Assembly: GCF_003234965.1 (NCBI RefSeq)
Contig: NZ_QKVK01000006.1
Location: forward strand, 1-64,000
Length of the DNA: 64,000 bases
Direction of reading: 5' to 3'
Source of the DNA: Aestuariivirga litoralis
GTDB taxonomy: Bacteria > Pseudomonadota > Alphaproteobacteria > Rhizobiales > Aestuariivirgaceae
The notes under the pieces are model-generated. The model was not told the origin of the DNA. It saw nothing but the letters and a program-made list of their open reading frames with translations, and did not search any database. Below are positions 34,814 through 42,907 of this stretch, piece by piece; within the stretch, counting starts at the first letter, position 1; every line of letters starts with the position of its first letter. A program made the translations under genes and the position numbers.

Positions 34814-35806
34814 ATGTTGGAGAAGACCCAGACCCGCAAGAGCCGCCCGCTCGCCGCCGAGCGCGGTGCCGGCCGCATCGCCCGCAACCGCATGCGCATT
34901 GCCTGGATGTATTACGTCGAGGGACTGACGCAGAACGAGATCGCTGACCGGCTCGGCATCGGCCGCGTCACGGTGGTGCGCAACATCAACGAGGCGATCA
35001 AGCAGCGCGAGGTGAAGATCTGGATCGAGGGCGACGTGGCCGAGTGCTTCGAGCTCGAGGCCGAGTTGAAGGCGGCCTTCGGCTTCAAGGATGCCGTGGT
35101 GGTGCCGGAGCCCGTGAGCCCCGAAAACATCCGCAAGGCCATCGGGGTCGCCGCAGGCATGTACCTCTCCGATACCCTGGAAGACGACATGACAGTGGGC
35201 GTGGGCTGGGGCGCGACGCTCTATGAATCACTCGCAACGCTGGCCCCGCGCGACCTCGAGAATGTGCAGGTCATCTCGCTCCTTGGGGGCATCGTTCAGG
35301 CGCGGAAGTTCAACCCGGCGGAATTCGCCTGGCAGTTCGCCCGCATCATGGGGGCCGACTGCTATCTCTTCCAGGCCCCGGCCGTCGTCGATTCACCCGA
35401 AACGCGCGAGGCGCTGATCGAGCGCTGCGGGCTTCGCGACATCTTCCGCCGCGCCGAGCGGCTGGACCTCGCCATCCTCAGCGTGGGCACCATGGCGCCC
35501 TCCTCAACCGCCTTCCGCTTCAACCTGATCAGCGACGAGGAACGCGCCGAATTGCTGAAGCTCGGCGCGGTGGGCGACATGCTGTTCAACTTCTATGACC
35601 GCGACGGAAAACTCGTCGACCACCCGGTCAACCGCCGCATCATGTCGCTGCCGCTGGACCAATTGCGCAGCGTGCCCACTCGCGTGCTCGCCTCGGGCGG
35701 CAACGACAAGGTGGACTGCCTGCTGGGCGCCATCCGCCTCGCCGATGCCAATGTGCTGATCACCAACGAGGCGACTGCGCGCGAGCTGCTGCTCCGGAAG
35801 CCTTAG
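34814..35806 (+). CDS. SorC-family sugar-responsive transcriptional regulator
   Basis: A 330-residue regulator with an N-terminal helix-turn-helix (LTQNEIADRLGIGRVTVVRN, about residues 38-57) and a C-terminal sugar-phosphate-binding domain of the SorC/DeoR effector type (VGVGWGATLYESL, ISLLGGIVQ, LASGGNDKVDCLLGAI). Such proteins respond to phosphorylated intermediates, which fits a kinase in the regulon. No good ribosome-binding site is visible before the ATG at 34814, so expression may be low. It is divergent from the binding-protein gene and likely controls both divergent regions through the shared motifs. Confidence 0.85.
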   Translation: MLEKTQTRKSRPLAAERGAGRIARNRMRIAWMYYVEGLTQNEIADRLGIGRVTVVRNINEAIKQREVKIWIEGDVAECFELEAELKAAFGFKDAVVVPEPVSPENIRKAIGVAAGMYLSDTLEDDMTVGVGWGATLYESLATLAPRDLENVQVISLLGGIVQARKFNPAEFAWQFARIMGADCYLFQAPAVVDSPETREALIERCGLRDIFRRAERLDLAILSVGTMAPSSTAFRFNLISDEERAELLKLGAVGDMLFNFYDRDGKLVDHPVNRRIMSLPLDQLRSVPTRVLASGGNDKVDCLLGAIRLADANVLITNEATARELLLRKP

Positions 35807-36366
35807 ACGCCGCGGGCCTTCATCAGGCCCTGCGCCGCACTCCGGAGCTTCCAGCCGAAGGCCAGCAGCACGAGGCCCACCAGCACCGCGGTGCCGGCGA
35901 TAACCCAGATGATGCTGATGGCGGCCGTCGCCGGGTAGAACACGATGAGGAGGCCCAGTGCAGCCCCCGCGAGGCCGGCGAGTGCCAAGAGCCCCGGCTG
36001 CTCGATGTCCTTCCACATGACCAGCGCCCCGATGAGCTGGAGAAGCCCTGCCGCGATGTTCCAGAAGCCGATGAGCAGCACGACATAGGTCGTTGCGAAG
36101 CCCGGTGCCAGCAGGCAGACGAGGCCCGCGACGATGCCCACGATGGCGGTGAGCAGGCTGGTGACGGAGGTGCCCTGGTCCTTGCCCCGGAACACGCCCC
36201 ACAACCCGAGCAGGCCATCCACAAGGGCGTAGATGCCGAACAGCGTCACCACCACGGCCAGGGTCACGCCCGGATAGACGAAGGCGAGGATGCCGAAGGC
36301 GAGGCTGGCCAGCCCGCGCAGCAGGATCGTCCGCCACATCGCGGTAAAGAATTCACGCATCGCCAT
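35803..36366 (-). CDS. HdeD-like (DUF308) membrane protein
   Basis: A 187-residue protein with about six hydrophobic helices in three repeated pairs, each opening with a G-rich turn (GLASLAFGILAFVYPGVTL, then similar). This is the HdeD/DUF308 pattern, linked in E. coli to acid resistance. The start at 36366 follows GGGGGAGA; an ATG two codons later is possible. The stop overlaps the sorC 3' end by 4 nt in a tail-to-tail manner. Confidence 0.8.
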   Translation of the reverse strand: MAMREFFTAMWRTILLRGLASLAFGILAFVYPGVTLAVVVTLFGIYALVDGLLGLWGVFRGKDQGTSVTSLLTAIVGIVAGLVCLLAPGFATTYVVLLIGFWNIAAGLLQLIGALVMWKDIEQPGLLALAGLAGAALGLLIVFYPATAAISIIWVIAGTAVLVGLVLLAFGWKLRSAAQGLMKARGV

Positions 36367-36435
36367 TTCTGATCTCCCCCAGTTTGGCTAGACTGGGCGC
36401 AACCTAGCACACTCCCATTGAGTCTGGAGAGCGGA

Positions 36436-37371
36436 TTGGACACGCAGACCCACGCCAAGTACGAGCAGCTGATCGAGCGCACCCGGGCGATCCCGCCCAC
36501 GCCCACGGTCGTCGTCCATCCCTGTGACGAGACCTCGCTGATGGGCGCGGTCGAGGCCGCGCAGTTGGGCATCATCACCCCGATCCTGGTGGGCCCGCGG
36601 CGCCGGATCGAGGCGGTGGCGGAGAAGGCGGGGGTTGACATCTCGCGGCTCCGGCTCGAGGACGTGCCCCACAGCCACGCCGCCGCCGCGCGTGGCGTCG
36701 AGTTGATCCGCGCCGGTGCGGGCGCCCTCCTGATGAAGGGCAGCCTGCACACCGACGAGCTGATGCATGAGGTGACGTCCTCCGCCACAGGTCTGCGCAC
36801 CGGCCGGCGCATCAGCCATGTCTTCGTGATGGATGTTCCGACCTATCCCGAAACCCTGTTCATCACCGATGCGGCGATCAACATCTTCCCCGATCTCGAT
36901 ACCAAGGCCGACATCGTCCAGAACGCCATCGACCTCCATGTGCAGATCGGGTTCGGCATGCCGCGCGTCGCCATCCTCTCGGCGGTGGAGACGGTGACCA
37001 CCAAGATCCCCTCCACCATCGAGGCCGCAGCCCTGTGCAAGATGGCCGAGCGGGGCCAGATCACCGGCGGCCTGGTCGACGGCCCGCTCGCCTTCGACAA
37101 TGCCATCGACATGGATGCCGCGCGCATCAAGAACATCCATGGCGAGGTGGCGGGCCGCGCCCAGATCCTCGTCGTGCCCGATCTCGAGGCCGGCAACATG
37201 CTGGCCAAGAACCTCACCTTCCTGGCCAATGCCGATGCGGCGGGGCTGGTCGTTGGCGCGCGGGTGCCGATCGTGCTCACCTCGCGCGCCGACTCGGTGC
37301 GCTCGCGCATGGCGTCCTGCGCCATCGCGGCGCTTTACGCGCAGTCGCGCCCGGCCATTCCGGGGGAGTGA
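36436..37371 (+). CDS. pta: Phosphate acetyl/butyryltransferase
   Basis: A 311-residue protein of the short phosphotransacetylase type. It converts acyl-CoA and phosphate to acyl phosphate. Recognisable blocks are PTVVVHPCDETSLMGAVEAA, ITPILVGP, GADALLMKG-like GAGALLMKGSLHT, and the C-terminal VPDLEAGNMLAKNL that forms the coenzyme A site. It resembles the phosphate acetyltransferase half of enoyl-CoA hydratase/Pta fusions, without the hydratase part. I prefer the TTG at 36436 because GGAGA lies just upstream; TTG at 36418 is the alternative. It could drain acyl-CoA made by the nearby E1-E2 complex. Confidence 0.8.
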   Translation: MDTQTHAKYEQLIERTRAIPPTPTVVVHPCDETSLMGAVEAAQLGIITPILVGPRRRIEAVAEKAGVDISRLRLEDVPHSHAAAARGVELIRAGAGALLMKGSLHTDELMHEVTSSATGLRTGRRISHVFVMDVPTYPETLFITDAAINIFPDLDTKADIVQNAIDLHVQIGFGMPRVAILSAVETVTTKIPSTIEAAALCKMAERGQITGGLVDGPLAFDNAIDMDAARIKNIHGEVAGRAQILVVPDLEAGNMLAKNLTFLANADAAGLVVGARVPIVLTSRADSVRSRMASCAIAALYAQSRPAIPGE

Positions 37372-37374
37372 GGC

Positions 37375-37689
37375 TCAGCCCCGGTCGATGATCCGGTCGG
37401 GCAACTGGTCCACGCCCTCGGCGTGGGGGTCCGGATGCTCGCCCTCGGCCCCCTCATGCAGGATGCGCGTTGCCACCTTGTGCTTCACCTTGTTGGAGGT
37501 GGGGCGTGGCGCCGTCCCGCCGTCAGCCTCGAGGTCCTTTGGGGCATCCTCCCCCCGGCGCGCCGATTCGGCGAACTGGCGCAGCGCCTCGGGGCGCTGG
37601 CCGTCGCGGTCACCCAGGTCATTGACGGCCGCCTGCAGGGCCTCGCGCTCATCGGCCTTGCCGGGTTTCTGTCGGGAAGTGTCGGTCAT
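37375..37689 (-). CDS. Small hydrophilic protein of unknown function
   Basis: A 104-residue, strongly charged protein without hydrophobic segments, with KPGKADEREALQAAVNDLGD and a GEHPDPHAEGVDQLPD tail. The ATG at 37689 is preceded by a strong GGAGGAGG site, and the longer open frame upstream has no coding character. No family is recognised. It converges on the pta stop with a 3-nt gap. Confidence 0.55.
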   Translation of the reverse strand: MTDTSRQKPGKADEREALQAAVNDLGDRDGQRPEALRQFAESARRGEDAPKDLEADGGTAPRPTSNKVKHKVATRILHEGAEGEHPDPHAEGVDQLPDRIIDRG

Positions 37690-37962
37690 GTCGGCCTCCT
37701 CCGGTGGTTCGCGCCAAAACCCCCGAGGGCCCTCCCCGGTTCCCTCGCGTGAACTGCCCTTTTTGCTTGACAGTTGCCCTCCGCCGGTCCAATTCCGGAC
37801 CGTGGCCCGGAAACCCGCGCCATTCTCAAACAGGAACCCGAAACCCAATGCCAAGCGACCATAGTCGATCGACCATGCCGTTACTGGCGCGCGCTGGGTT
37901 CTGAGCTTTCTCGGTTCACCCGCCCGCCGCCGGTAACGGCTGGTCGGAAAGAGGTGAACCAA

Positions 37963-38160
37963 ATGACCTTCAAGACTCTCTTCACGTTCCGCAAGGCCGC
38001 CATTCAGGGCGGCCAGTCAGATGACGCCGGGATGATCGTCATCCTGATGATGGCACTCGTCTTCGTGCCCATCATCGTGGCCCATGCCTCGGTGATGCTG
38101 CCGGATGCCCCGGCCACCCAGATCGCCGGCGCCTTCAGCGCCCTGCTCAAGACCTTCTGA
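37963..38160 (+). CDS. Small single-span membrane protein
   Basis: A 65-residue protein with a soluble N terminus (MTFKTLFTFRKAAIQGGQ) and one membrane helix from about residue 24 (MIVILMMALVFVPIIVAHA). The ATG at 37963 follows GAGGTG. It is divergent from the 104-residue protein and ends before a strong hairpin, so it looks like an independently expressed gene. I do not recognise a family. Confidence 0.55.
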   Translation: MTFKTLFTFRKAAIQGGQSDDAGMIVILMMALVFVPIIVAHASVMLPDAPATQIAGAFSALLKTF

Positions 38161-38167
38161 CGAAACC

Positions 38168-38190
38168 CCGGGCCCCCGAAAGGGGCCCGG
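38168..38190. terminator. Bidirectional hairpin terminator
   Basis: CCGGGCCCC and GGGGCCCGG form a 9-bp perfect stem with a CGAAA loop between convergent genes. Only short T runs flank it. Confidence 0.6.
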
Positions 38191-38193
38191 TGG

Positions 38194-38616
38194 TCATTTC
38201 GCCTGCAGGCTGGCGATGTAATCGATGAGATTGTCGACACGCCGCTCGACCGAGGCCTCGTCGCCTTCGGCGCCGCCAAGCTCCTGGGCGGCCTCGGCCT
38301 TGAACCACACGCCCCACACCGGCATCTCGCGCTCGCCATGGCCCGGCACGGGCTCCCGCCCGTCGATCATGCGAGCCAGCTTGTCCTTCGGGAACGCGCC
38401 ATAGCGTTGGGTGAGCGTCGTCAGGTCAGGCGGCTTGACGGCCAAGCTGAAGGCCTTGGGGCCGTTGCCCCTGCCATCCTCGCCATGGCAGCTCGCACAA
38501 TACATGTTGAAGTCATGCTCGCCCGAAACGCCGGCATTGGGGTCCATGTCTTCCTGGGCGTGGAGGGGAGCGGCGGCGAAAAGCAGGAACGCGGCGAAGA
38601 ACGGAAGCTTGCGCAT
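38194..38616 (-). CDS. Periplasmic class I c-type cytochrome
   Basis: A 140-residue protein with a Sec signal peptide (residues 1-20, cleavage near LHAQE), the haem-attachment CASCH (about residues 41-45, MYCASCHGEDGRGNG) and a likely axial methionine in REMPVWG near residue 100. It carries one haem and should shuttle electrons in the periplasm. The ATG at 38616 gives a proper signal; an in-frame extension to 39012 lacks one. No oxidase or dehydrogenase gene is adjacent, so its partner is unknown. Confidence 0.82.
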   Translation of the reverse strand: MRKLPFFAAFLLFAAAPLHAQEDMDPNAGVSGEHDFNMYCASCHGEDGRGNGPKAFSLAVKPPDLTTLTQRYGAFPKDKLARMIDGREPVPGHGEREMPVWGVWFKAEAAQELGGAEGDEASVERRVDNLIDYIASLQAK

Positions 38617-38698
38617 GGCAAAGACCTTTTGATTCACGGCTTCGACCTCTGCGCGACTGTAGCGCAACTCCAGAGGTCCGTCACCACGCTCCCCCACC

Positions 38699-38779
38699 TC
38701 ATCATCGCCGGGCGTGTCCCGGCGATCCTTGCCGACGTGCCCCAGAAGAAGATGCCCGGGACGAGCCCGGGCATGATGG
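38699..38779. repeat. Palindromic intergenic repeat, type A copy 2
   Basis: Arms TCATCATCGCCGGGCGTGTC and the mirrored GATGCCCGGGACGAGCCCGG followed by GCATGATGG face each other between the sufA end and the cytochrome gene start. Same family as 30861-30939 and 62109-62188. Confidence 0.75.
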
Positions 38780-38801
38780 ACCTTCAGAGGGGAAAACGAC
38801 C

Positions 38802-39173
38802 TCAGGCGTTCGCCGGCTTCAGCTGCACGCTTTCCCCGCAGCCGCAGGCGGAGACCTGGTTGGGGTTGTTGAACACGAAACCCGATTTCAGCGTGGTGGT
38901 CTGGTAGTCCATCTCGGTGCCGAGCAGGAACATCATCGCCTTGGCGTCGATCAGCACCTTGACGCCCTTGTCTTCCACCACCTCGTCGAAGGGCTTCTGG
39001 TCCTCGGCCCATTCCATGGTGTATTCCATGCCCGCACAGCCGCCATTCTTGACGCCGATGCGCAGCCCCACCACAGGCTTTTCCGACTTCGCCATGATCT
39101 CGCGCACGCGGTCGGCGGCGGCGTCGGTGAGCTTCATCACCTGCGGCTTGGGACGGGGATTGGCTGATGCCAT
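38802..39173 (-). CDS. sufA: A-type iron-sulfur carrier SufA/IscA
   Basis: A 123-residue HesB/IscA-family protein with the three conserved cysteines: GGCAGMEY in the middle and ACGCGES at the C terminus. It carries 2Fe-2S or 4Fe-4S clusters from the SufBCD scaffold to target proteins. It is the last gene of the suf operon, 10 nt after sufT. Confidence 0.92.
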   Translation of the reverse strand: MASANPRPKPQVMKLTDAAADRVREIMAKSEKPVVGLRIGVKNGGCAGMEYTMEWAEDQKPFDEVVEDKGVKVLIDAKAMMFLLGTEMDYQTTTLKSGFVFNNPNQVSACGCGESVQLKPANA

Positions 39174-39183
39174 GGCTTCCTCC

Positions 39184-39564
39184 TTACCACATGTTCAGTG
39201 CAACGCGGGCCTCGTCCGACATGCGGCTGTGGTCCCACGGCGGATCGAAGACGATTGTCGCCCGGCAGCTCTGCACGCCCTCGACGGCGGAGACCGCATT
39301 CTCCACCCAGCCCGGCATGTCGCCCGCGACGGGGCAGCCGGGCGCCGTCAAGGTCATCTCGATTGCCACGTTGCGGTCGTCATCGATGTCGACCTTGTAG
39401 ATCAAGCCCAGCTCATAGATGTCGACCGGGATCTCGGGGTCGTAGACGGTCTTCAGCGCCGCGACGATGCCGTCGGTGAGGCGCGCCAGCTCGTCCGGCG
39501 GTATGGCCGAAGGGTTCGGCGCATTGTCGGCTGCGGGCTTCGTTTCAGTGGCGGCATCGGTCAT
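39184..39564 (-). CDS. sufT: SufT-like DUF59/MIP18 family protein
   Basis: A 126-residue DUF59 protein with KTVYDPEIPVDIYELGLIYK and MTLTAPGCPVAGDMP, the signature of SufT proteins that help maturation of certain iron-sulfur enzymes. The cysteine in APGCPV is conserved. Its start overlaps the sufS stop by 4 nt. Confidence 0.88.
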   Translation of the reverse strand: MTDAATETKPAADNAPNPSAIPPDELARLTDGIVAALKTVYDPEIPVDIYELGLIYKVDIDDDRNVAIEMTLTAPGCPVAGDMPGWVENAVSAVEGVQSCRATIVFDPPWDHSRMSDEARVALNMW

Positions 39565-40781
39565 CCGAAGATCCTCCGGGCAGAGATAAGCGCGTCCGCC
39601 AGAACATCAACCTCTTCGAGGGTGTTGTACATGGCGAATGAGGCACGGCAGGTGGCCGTGACGCCGAAGCGCTGCAGCAACGGCTGCGTGCAATGGGTGC
39701 CGGCACGCACCGCAACACCCGCCCGATCGATCACGGTCGCCACGTCATGGGCATGCGCCCCTTCCATGGTGAATGAGACGATGGCGCCCTTGTTTCTGGC
39801 GCGGCCATAGATGCGCAGCGAATTGATCTCCGAGAGCCGCTCCATCGCACGGTCGCGCAGCAGCGCTTCGTGTGCGGCAATGTTGTCAAGGCCGACACCC
39901 CGCATGTAGTCGAGTGCCGCACCCAGTCCGATGGCCTGTACGATCGCGGGCGTGCCCGCCTCGAAGCGATGCGGCGGGTCATTGTAGGTGACGTAGTCGG
40001 TGCCCACTTCCGAGATCATCTCGCCGCCACCCTGGTAGGGCGGCATCCTGGCGAGGAGTTCCTTCTTGCCGTAGAGGACACCGATGCCGGTCGGCCCATA
40101 GGTCTTGTGGCCGGTGAAAACGAAGAAATCGGCATCGAGCTTCTGCACGTCGACGGCCATGTGCACGGAGGACTGCGAGCCATCGACCAGCACGGGAATT
40201 CCCCGCGCATGGGCGAGCCTGATCACCTCCGCCACCGGCACGATGGTGCCGAGCGCGTTGGACATCTGGGTGATCGCCACGATCTTCGTCTTCGGCGTCA
40301 GCAGCTTCTCGAACTCATCGAGCAGGAAGTTGCCGTCATCGTCGATCGGCGCCCACTTCAAAACCGCGCCATTGCGCTCGCGGTGGAAGTTCCACGGCAC
40401 GATGTTGGAATGGTGCTCGAGGATCGACAGCACGATCTCGTCACCCGGCCCGATCACCATGCCGCCGAAGCTCTGCGCCACTAGGTTGATCGCTTCCGTT
40501 GCGTTGCGGGTGAAGATGATCTGCTCAGGCTGCGGCGCATTGATGAAGCGGCGCACGCTCTCGCGCGCATCCTCGAAGGCCTGGGTGGCGGCATTGGACA
40601 GGTAATGCAGGCCACGATGCACGTTGGCATATTCTTCCGTATAGGCCTTCATGATCGCATCGAGCACAGGCTTCGGCTTCTGGGCCGAGGCGGCATTGTC
40701 GAGATAGACCAGCTTCTTGCCATAGACCTCGCGCGACAGGATCGGGAAGTCGGCGCGGATGGCGGCAACGTCGTAAGCCAT
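39561..40781 (-). CDS. sufS: SufS cysteine desulfurase (type II)
   Basis: A 406-residue PLP enzyme that takes sulfur from cysteine for cluster assembly. Visible features are YLDNAASAQKP, the PLP lysine in FTGHKTYGPTGIG (about residue 227) and the catalytic cysteine in RAGTHCTQPLL (about residue 365), in the short loop typical of type II. No SufE or SufU gene is in the operon, so the sulfur acceptor is encoded elsewhere. The start overlaps the sufD stop by one base. Confidence 0.92.
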   Translation of the reverse strand: MAYDVAAIRADFPILSREVYGKKLVYLDNAASAQKPKPVLDAIMKAYTEEYANVHRGLHYLSNAATQAFEDARESVRRFINAPQPEQIIFTRNATEAINLVAQSFGGMVIGPGDEIVLSILEHHSNIVPWNFHRERNGAVLKWAPIDDDGNFLLDEFEKLLTPKTKIVAITQMSNALGTIVPVAEVIRLAHARGIPVLVDGSQSSVHMAVDVQKLDADFFVFTGHKTYGPTGIGVLYGKKELLARMPPYQGGGEMISEVGTDYVTYNDPPHRFEAGTPAIVQAIGLGAALDYMRGVGLDNIAAHEALLRDRAMERLSEINSLRIYGRARNKGAIVSFTMEGAHAHDVATVIDRAGVAVRAGTHCTQPLLQRFGVTATCRASFAMYNTLEEVDVLADALISARRIFG

Positions 40782-41953
40782 CAGCCCTTCCTCCGGTGCT
40801 CGGTCAGCCAGCGCGCGGCGAACTCTTCGAGTGCCGCCTTGATGCCGTCATGGTGGATCATGTCGAAGGCCTCGCCCACGAAGGCCGCGATCAGCAGCGC
40901 CTTGGCCTCCGCCTCCGGAATGCCGCGGGATTTGAGGTAGAAGACATGGTCGTGGTTGAGGTCGCCGGAGGTCGCGCCATGGCCGCAGGCCACATCGTCG
41001 GCATAGATCTCGAGCTCGGGCTTGGCGTCGAACTCGGCGGTCTCGGAGAGCAGCAGCGCATGGCTCGACTGCTTGCCATCGGTCTTCTGCGCACCGGGGC
41101 GCACGATCACCTTGCCCTGGAAGATGCCGCGGGCATGGTCGTCCATCACGCACTTGAAAAGCTCGCGGCTGGCGCAATTCGCCACCTCGTGGTCGACCAC
41201 GAGGCGGGTGTCGGCATGCTGCTTGCCCGCCAGCAGATAGGCGCCCGAGACCTTGGCATCGGCGAATTCGCCGATGAAGCGGAAGGTGCCATCCTGGCGG
41301 TTGAGCTTGGCACCAGTCGTCAGCGTGAAGTCGCGGAAGGTGACGCTGTGCCCGACGATCACGTGGCAATGGGCAAGATGCACCGCGTCATGCGACTCGA
41401 GCTCCACCTTCACCCGGTCGAGGCGCGCGTTGTTGCCTACGCGGATCTCGGTCACCGAATTGGCGAGGTAGCTCCCCTCGCCCAGATGCGTCTCGACGAT
41501 GGTAGCCGAGGCATCATCCGCCACCTCGATCACGTTGCGCGTCGCCACCGTGCGCGGGGCGGCGTCGGTCGAAACGAAGATGAGTTCGATGGGCGTATCG
41601 ACATTGCCCTCGATCCGGAGCCGTGCGCCATCGGTGGCAAAGGCAACGTTCATCAGGTTGATCGGATCGCTGAGCTCGGATTTCGACTCCACCCACGCAT
41701 TGGCGAGCCTCGAATGCGCCGCATCATACTCACCATTGACGAACACCATGCGCGTGGCGGCAACGCTCGCGAAGATCGAGGCGCCAACCAGCCGCTCGAC
41801 CTCGCCCGCCTTCGCCTGCACCTTCTGGCGCGGCGGATAGGGCTTGTCGATCATCTGGCGCAGGTCGGTCCAGCGCCAGTCCTCCATGCGCCGGTGCGGC
41901 AGCTGGAAGCCCAGCGCCTCCTCGGCGGCGGTCTTTGCGAGGGCCGTGCTCAT
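40781..41953 (-). CDS. sufD: SufD subunit of the SufBCD scaffold
   Basis: A 390-residue beta-helix protein with the SufB/SufD core: TYRHAHVIVG-like HLAHCHVIVGHSVTFRDF, VNCASRELFKCVMDDHARGIFQGKV, and a C-terminal ATSGDLNHDHVFYLKSRGI. It forms SufBC2D, on which clusters are built. ATGA overlap with sufC (41950-41953) indicates coupled translation. Confidence 0.9.
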   Translation of the reverse strand: MSTALAKTAAEEALGFQLPHRRMEDWRWTDLRQMIDKPYPPRQKVQAKAGEVERLVGASIFASVAATRMVFVNGEYDAAHSRLANAWVESKSELSDPINLMNVAFATDGARLRIEGNVDTPIELIFVSTDAAPRTVATRNVIEVADDASATIVETHLGEGSYLANSVTEIRVGNNARLDRVKVELESHDAVHLAHCHVIVGHSVTFRDFTLTTGAKLNRQDGTFRFIGEFADAKVSGAYLLAGKQHADTRLVVDHEVANCASRELFKCVMDDHARGIFQGKVIVRPGAQKTDGKQSSHALLLSETAEFDAKPELEIYADDVACGHGATSGDLNHDHVFYLKSRGIPEAEAKALLIAAFVGEAFDMIHHDGIKAALEEFAARWLTEHRRKG

Positions 41954-42711
41954 GCCGCGTCCTGCGTGAATTCAGCATAGCCCTTCTCTTCGAGTTCGAG
42001 GGCCAGGCTCTTGTCGCCCGACTTCACGATGCGGCCCTTGGACAGCACATGCACGAAGTCCGGCACGATGTAGTCGAGCAGGCGCTGGTAGTGGGTGATC
42101 ACGATCATGCCGCGGTCGGGCGAGCGCAGCGCGTTCACGCCTTCCGCCACCACGCGCAGCGCGTCGATGTCGAGGCCGCTATCCGTCTCGTCGAGGATGC
42201 AGAGCGAGGGCTCCAGCACCGCCATCTGCAGGATCTCGGCGCGCTTCTTCTCGCCGCCGGAGAAGCCCACGTTGACCGGCCGCTTCAGCATGTCCTGGCT
42301 CACGTTCAGTTTCGCCGCGCGGTCCTTGACCAGGCGCATGAAGTCCGGCGTCGAGAGTTCCTTCTCGCCGCGCGCCTTGCGCTGGGAGTTCAGCGCCACC
42401 TTCAGGAACTGCATGGTGGCCACACCGGGGATCTCGATCGGATACTGGAAGGCCAGGAACACGCCTTTGGCGGCGCGCTCCTCCGGCGGCATCTCGAGCA
42501 GGTCCTCGCCCTTGTAGGTGACGGAGCCTTCGGTCACCTCATAGCCTTCGCGGCCCGAGAGCACATAGGACAGAGTCGACTTGCCGGAGCCGTTCGGGCC
42601 CATGATGGCATGCACCTCGCCCGGGTTCACCTTCAGCGACAGGCCGCGGATGATCTCCCGGTCCTCGTCTTCGAGCTTCACATGCAGGTTGTCGATGTTG
42701 AGCAGGGTCAC
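41950..42711 (-). CDS. sufC: SufC ATPase of the SufBCD scaffold
   Basis: A 253-residue ABC-type ATPase with Walker A GPNGSGKST, the SufC-specific signature FSGGEKKRAEILQ and Walker B LCILDETDSGLDIDAL. ATP binding drives opening of the SufB-SufD dimer during assembly. I place the start at the GTG at 42711 (VTLLNIDNLHV) after GAGG, which gives the normal family length; the frame extends to 42786 into the small upstream gene. Confidence 0.92.
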   Translation of the reverse strand: MTLLNIDNLHVKLEDEDREIIRGLSLKVNPGEVHAIMGPNGSGKSTLSYVLSGREGYEVTEGSVTYKGEDLLEMPPEERAAKGVFLAFQYPIEIPGVATMQFLKVALNSQRKARGEKELSTPDFMRLVKDRAAKLNVSQDMLKRPVNVGFSGGEKKRAEILQMAVLEPSLCILDETDSGLDIDALRVVAEGVNALRSPDRGMIVITHYQRLLDYIVPDFVHVLSKGRIVKSGDKSLALELEEKGYAEFTQDAA

Positions 42712-42721
42712 GGTTGTCGCC

Positions 42722-42907
42722 TCAATGAGTAAGATACTGGTAGCCGAGCGTGATGACGGCAAGGCCGATGGCGCCCTTGACGCCATCGGCCGCCGCCTTG
42801 GGCAGGGCCGTTTGCGGATCTGCCGAACGGTACTGGGAGTAGCGGAAAACCGCGAAGACCAGCGCCAGCCCGATGGGAAGTGCGATATCGTAGGCGGTGA
42901 TCGTCAT
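42722..42907 (-). CDS. Small membrane protein between sufB and sufC
   Basis: A 61-residue product with two hydrophobic segments (residues 6-21 and about 44-58) around a soluble [20 protein letters not shown] loop. It overlaps the sufB stop (ATGA at 42904-42907), has GGAG upstream and ends 10 nt before sufC, so it is translated as part of the operon. I recall similar hypothetical proteins in suf operons of related bacteria but no function. Membrane anchoring of the assembly machinery is only a guess. Confidence 0.65.
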   Translation of the reverse strand: MTITAYDIALPIGLALVFAVFRYSQYRSADPQTALPKAAADGVKGAIGLAVITLGYQYLTH

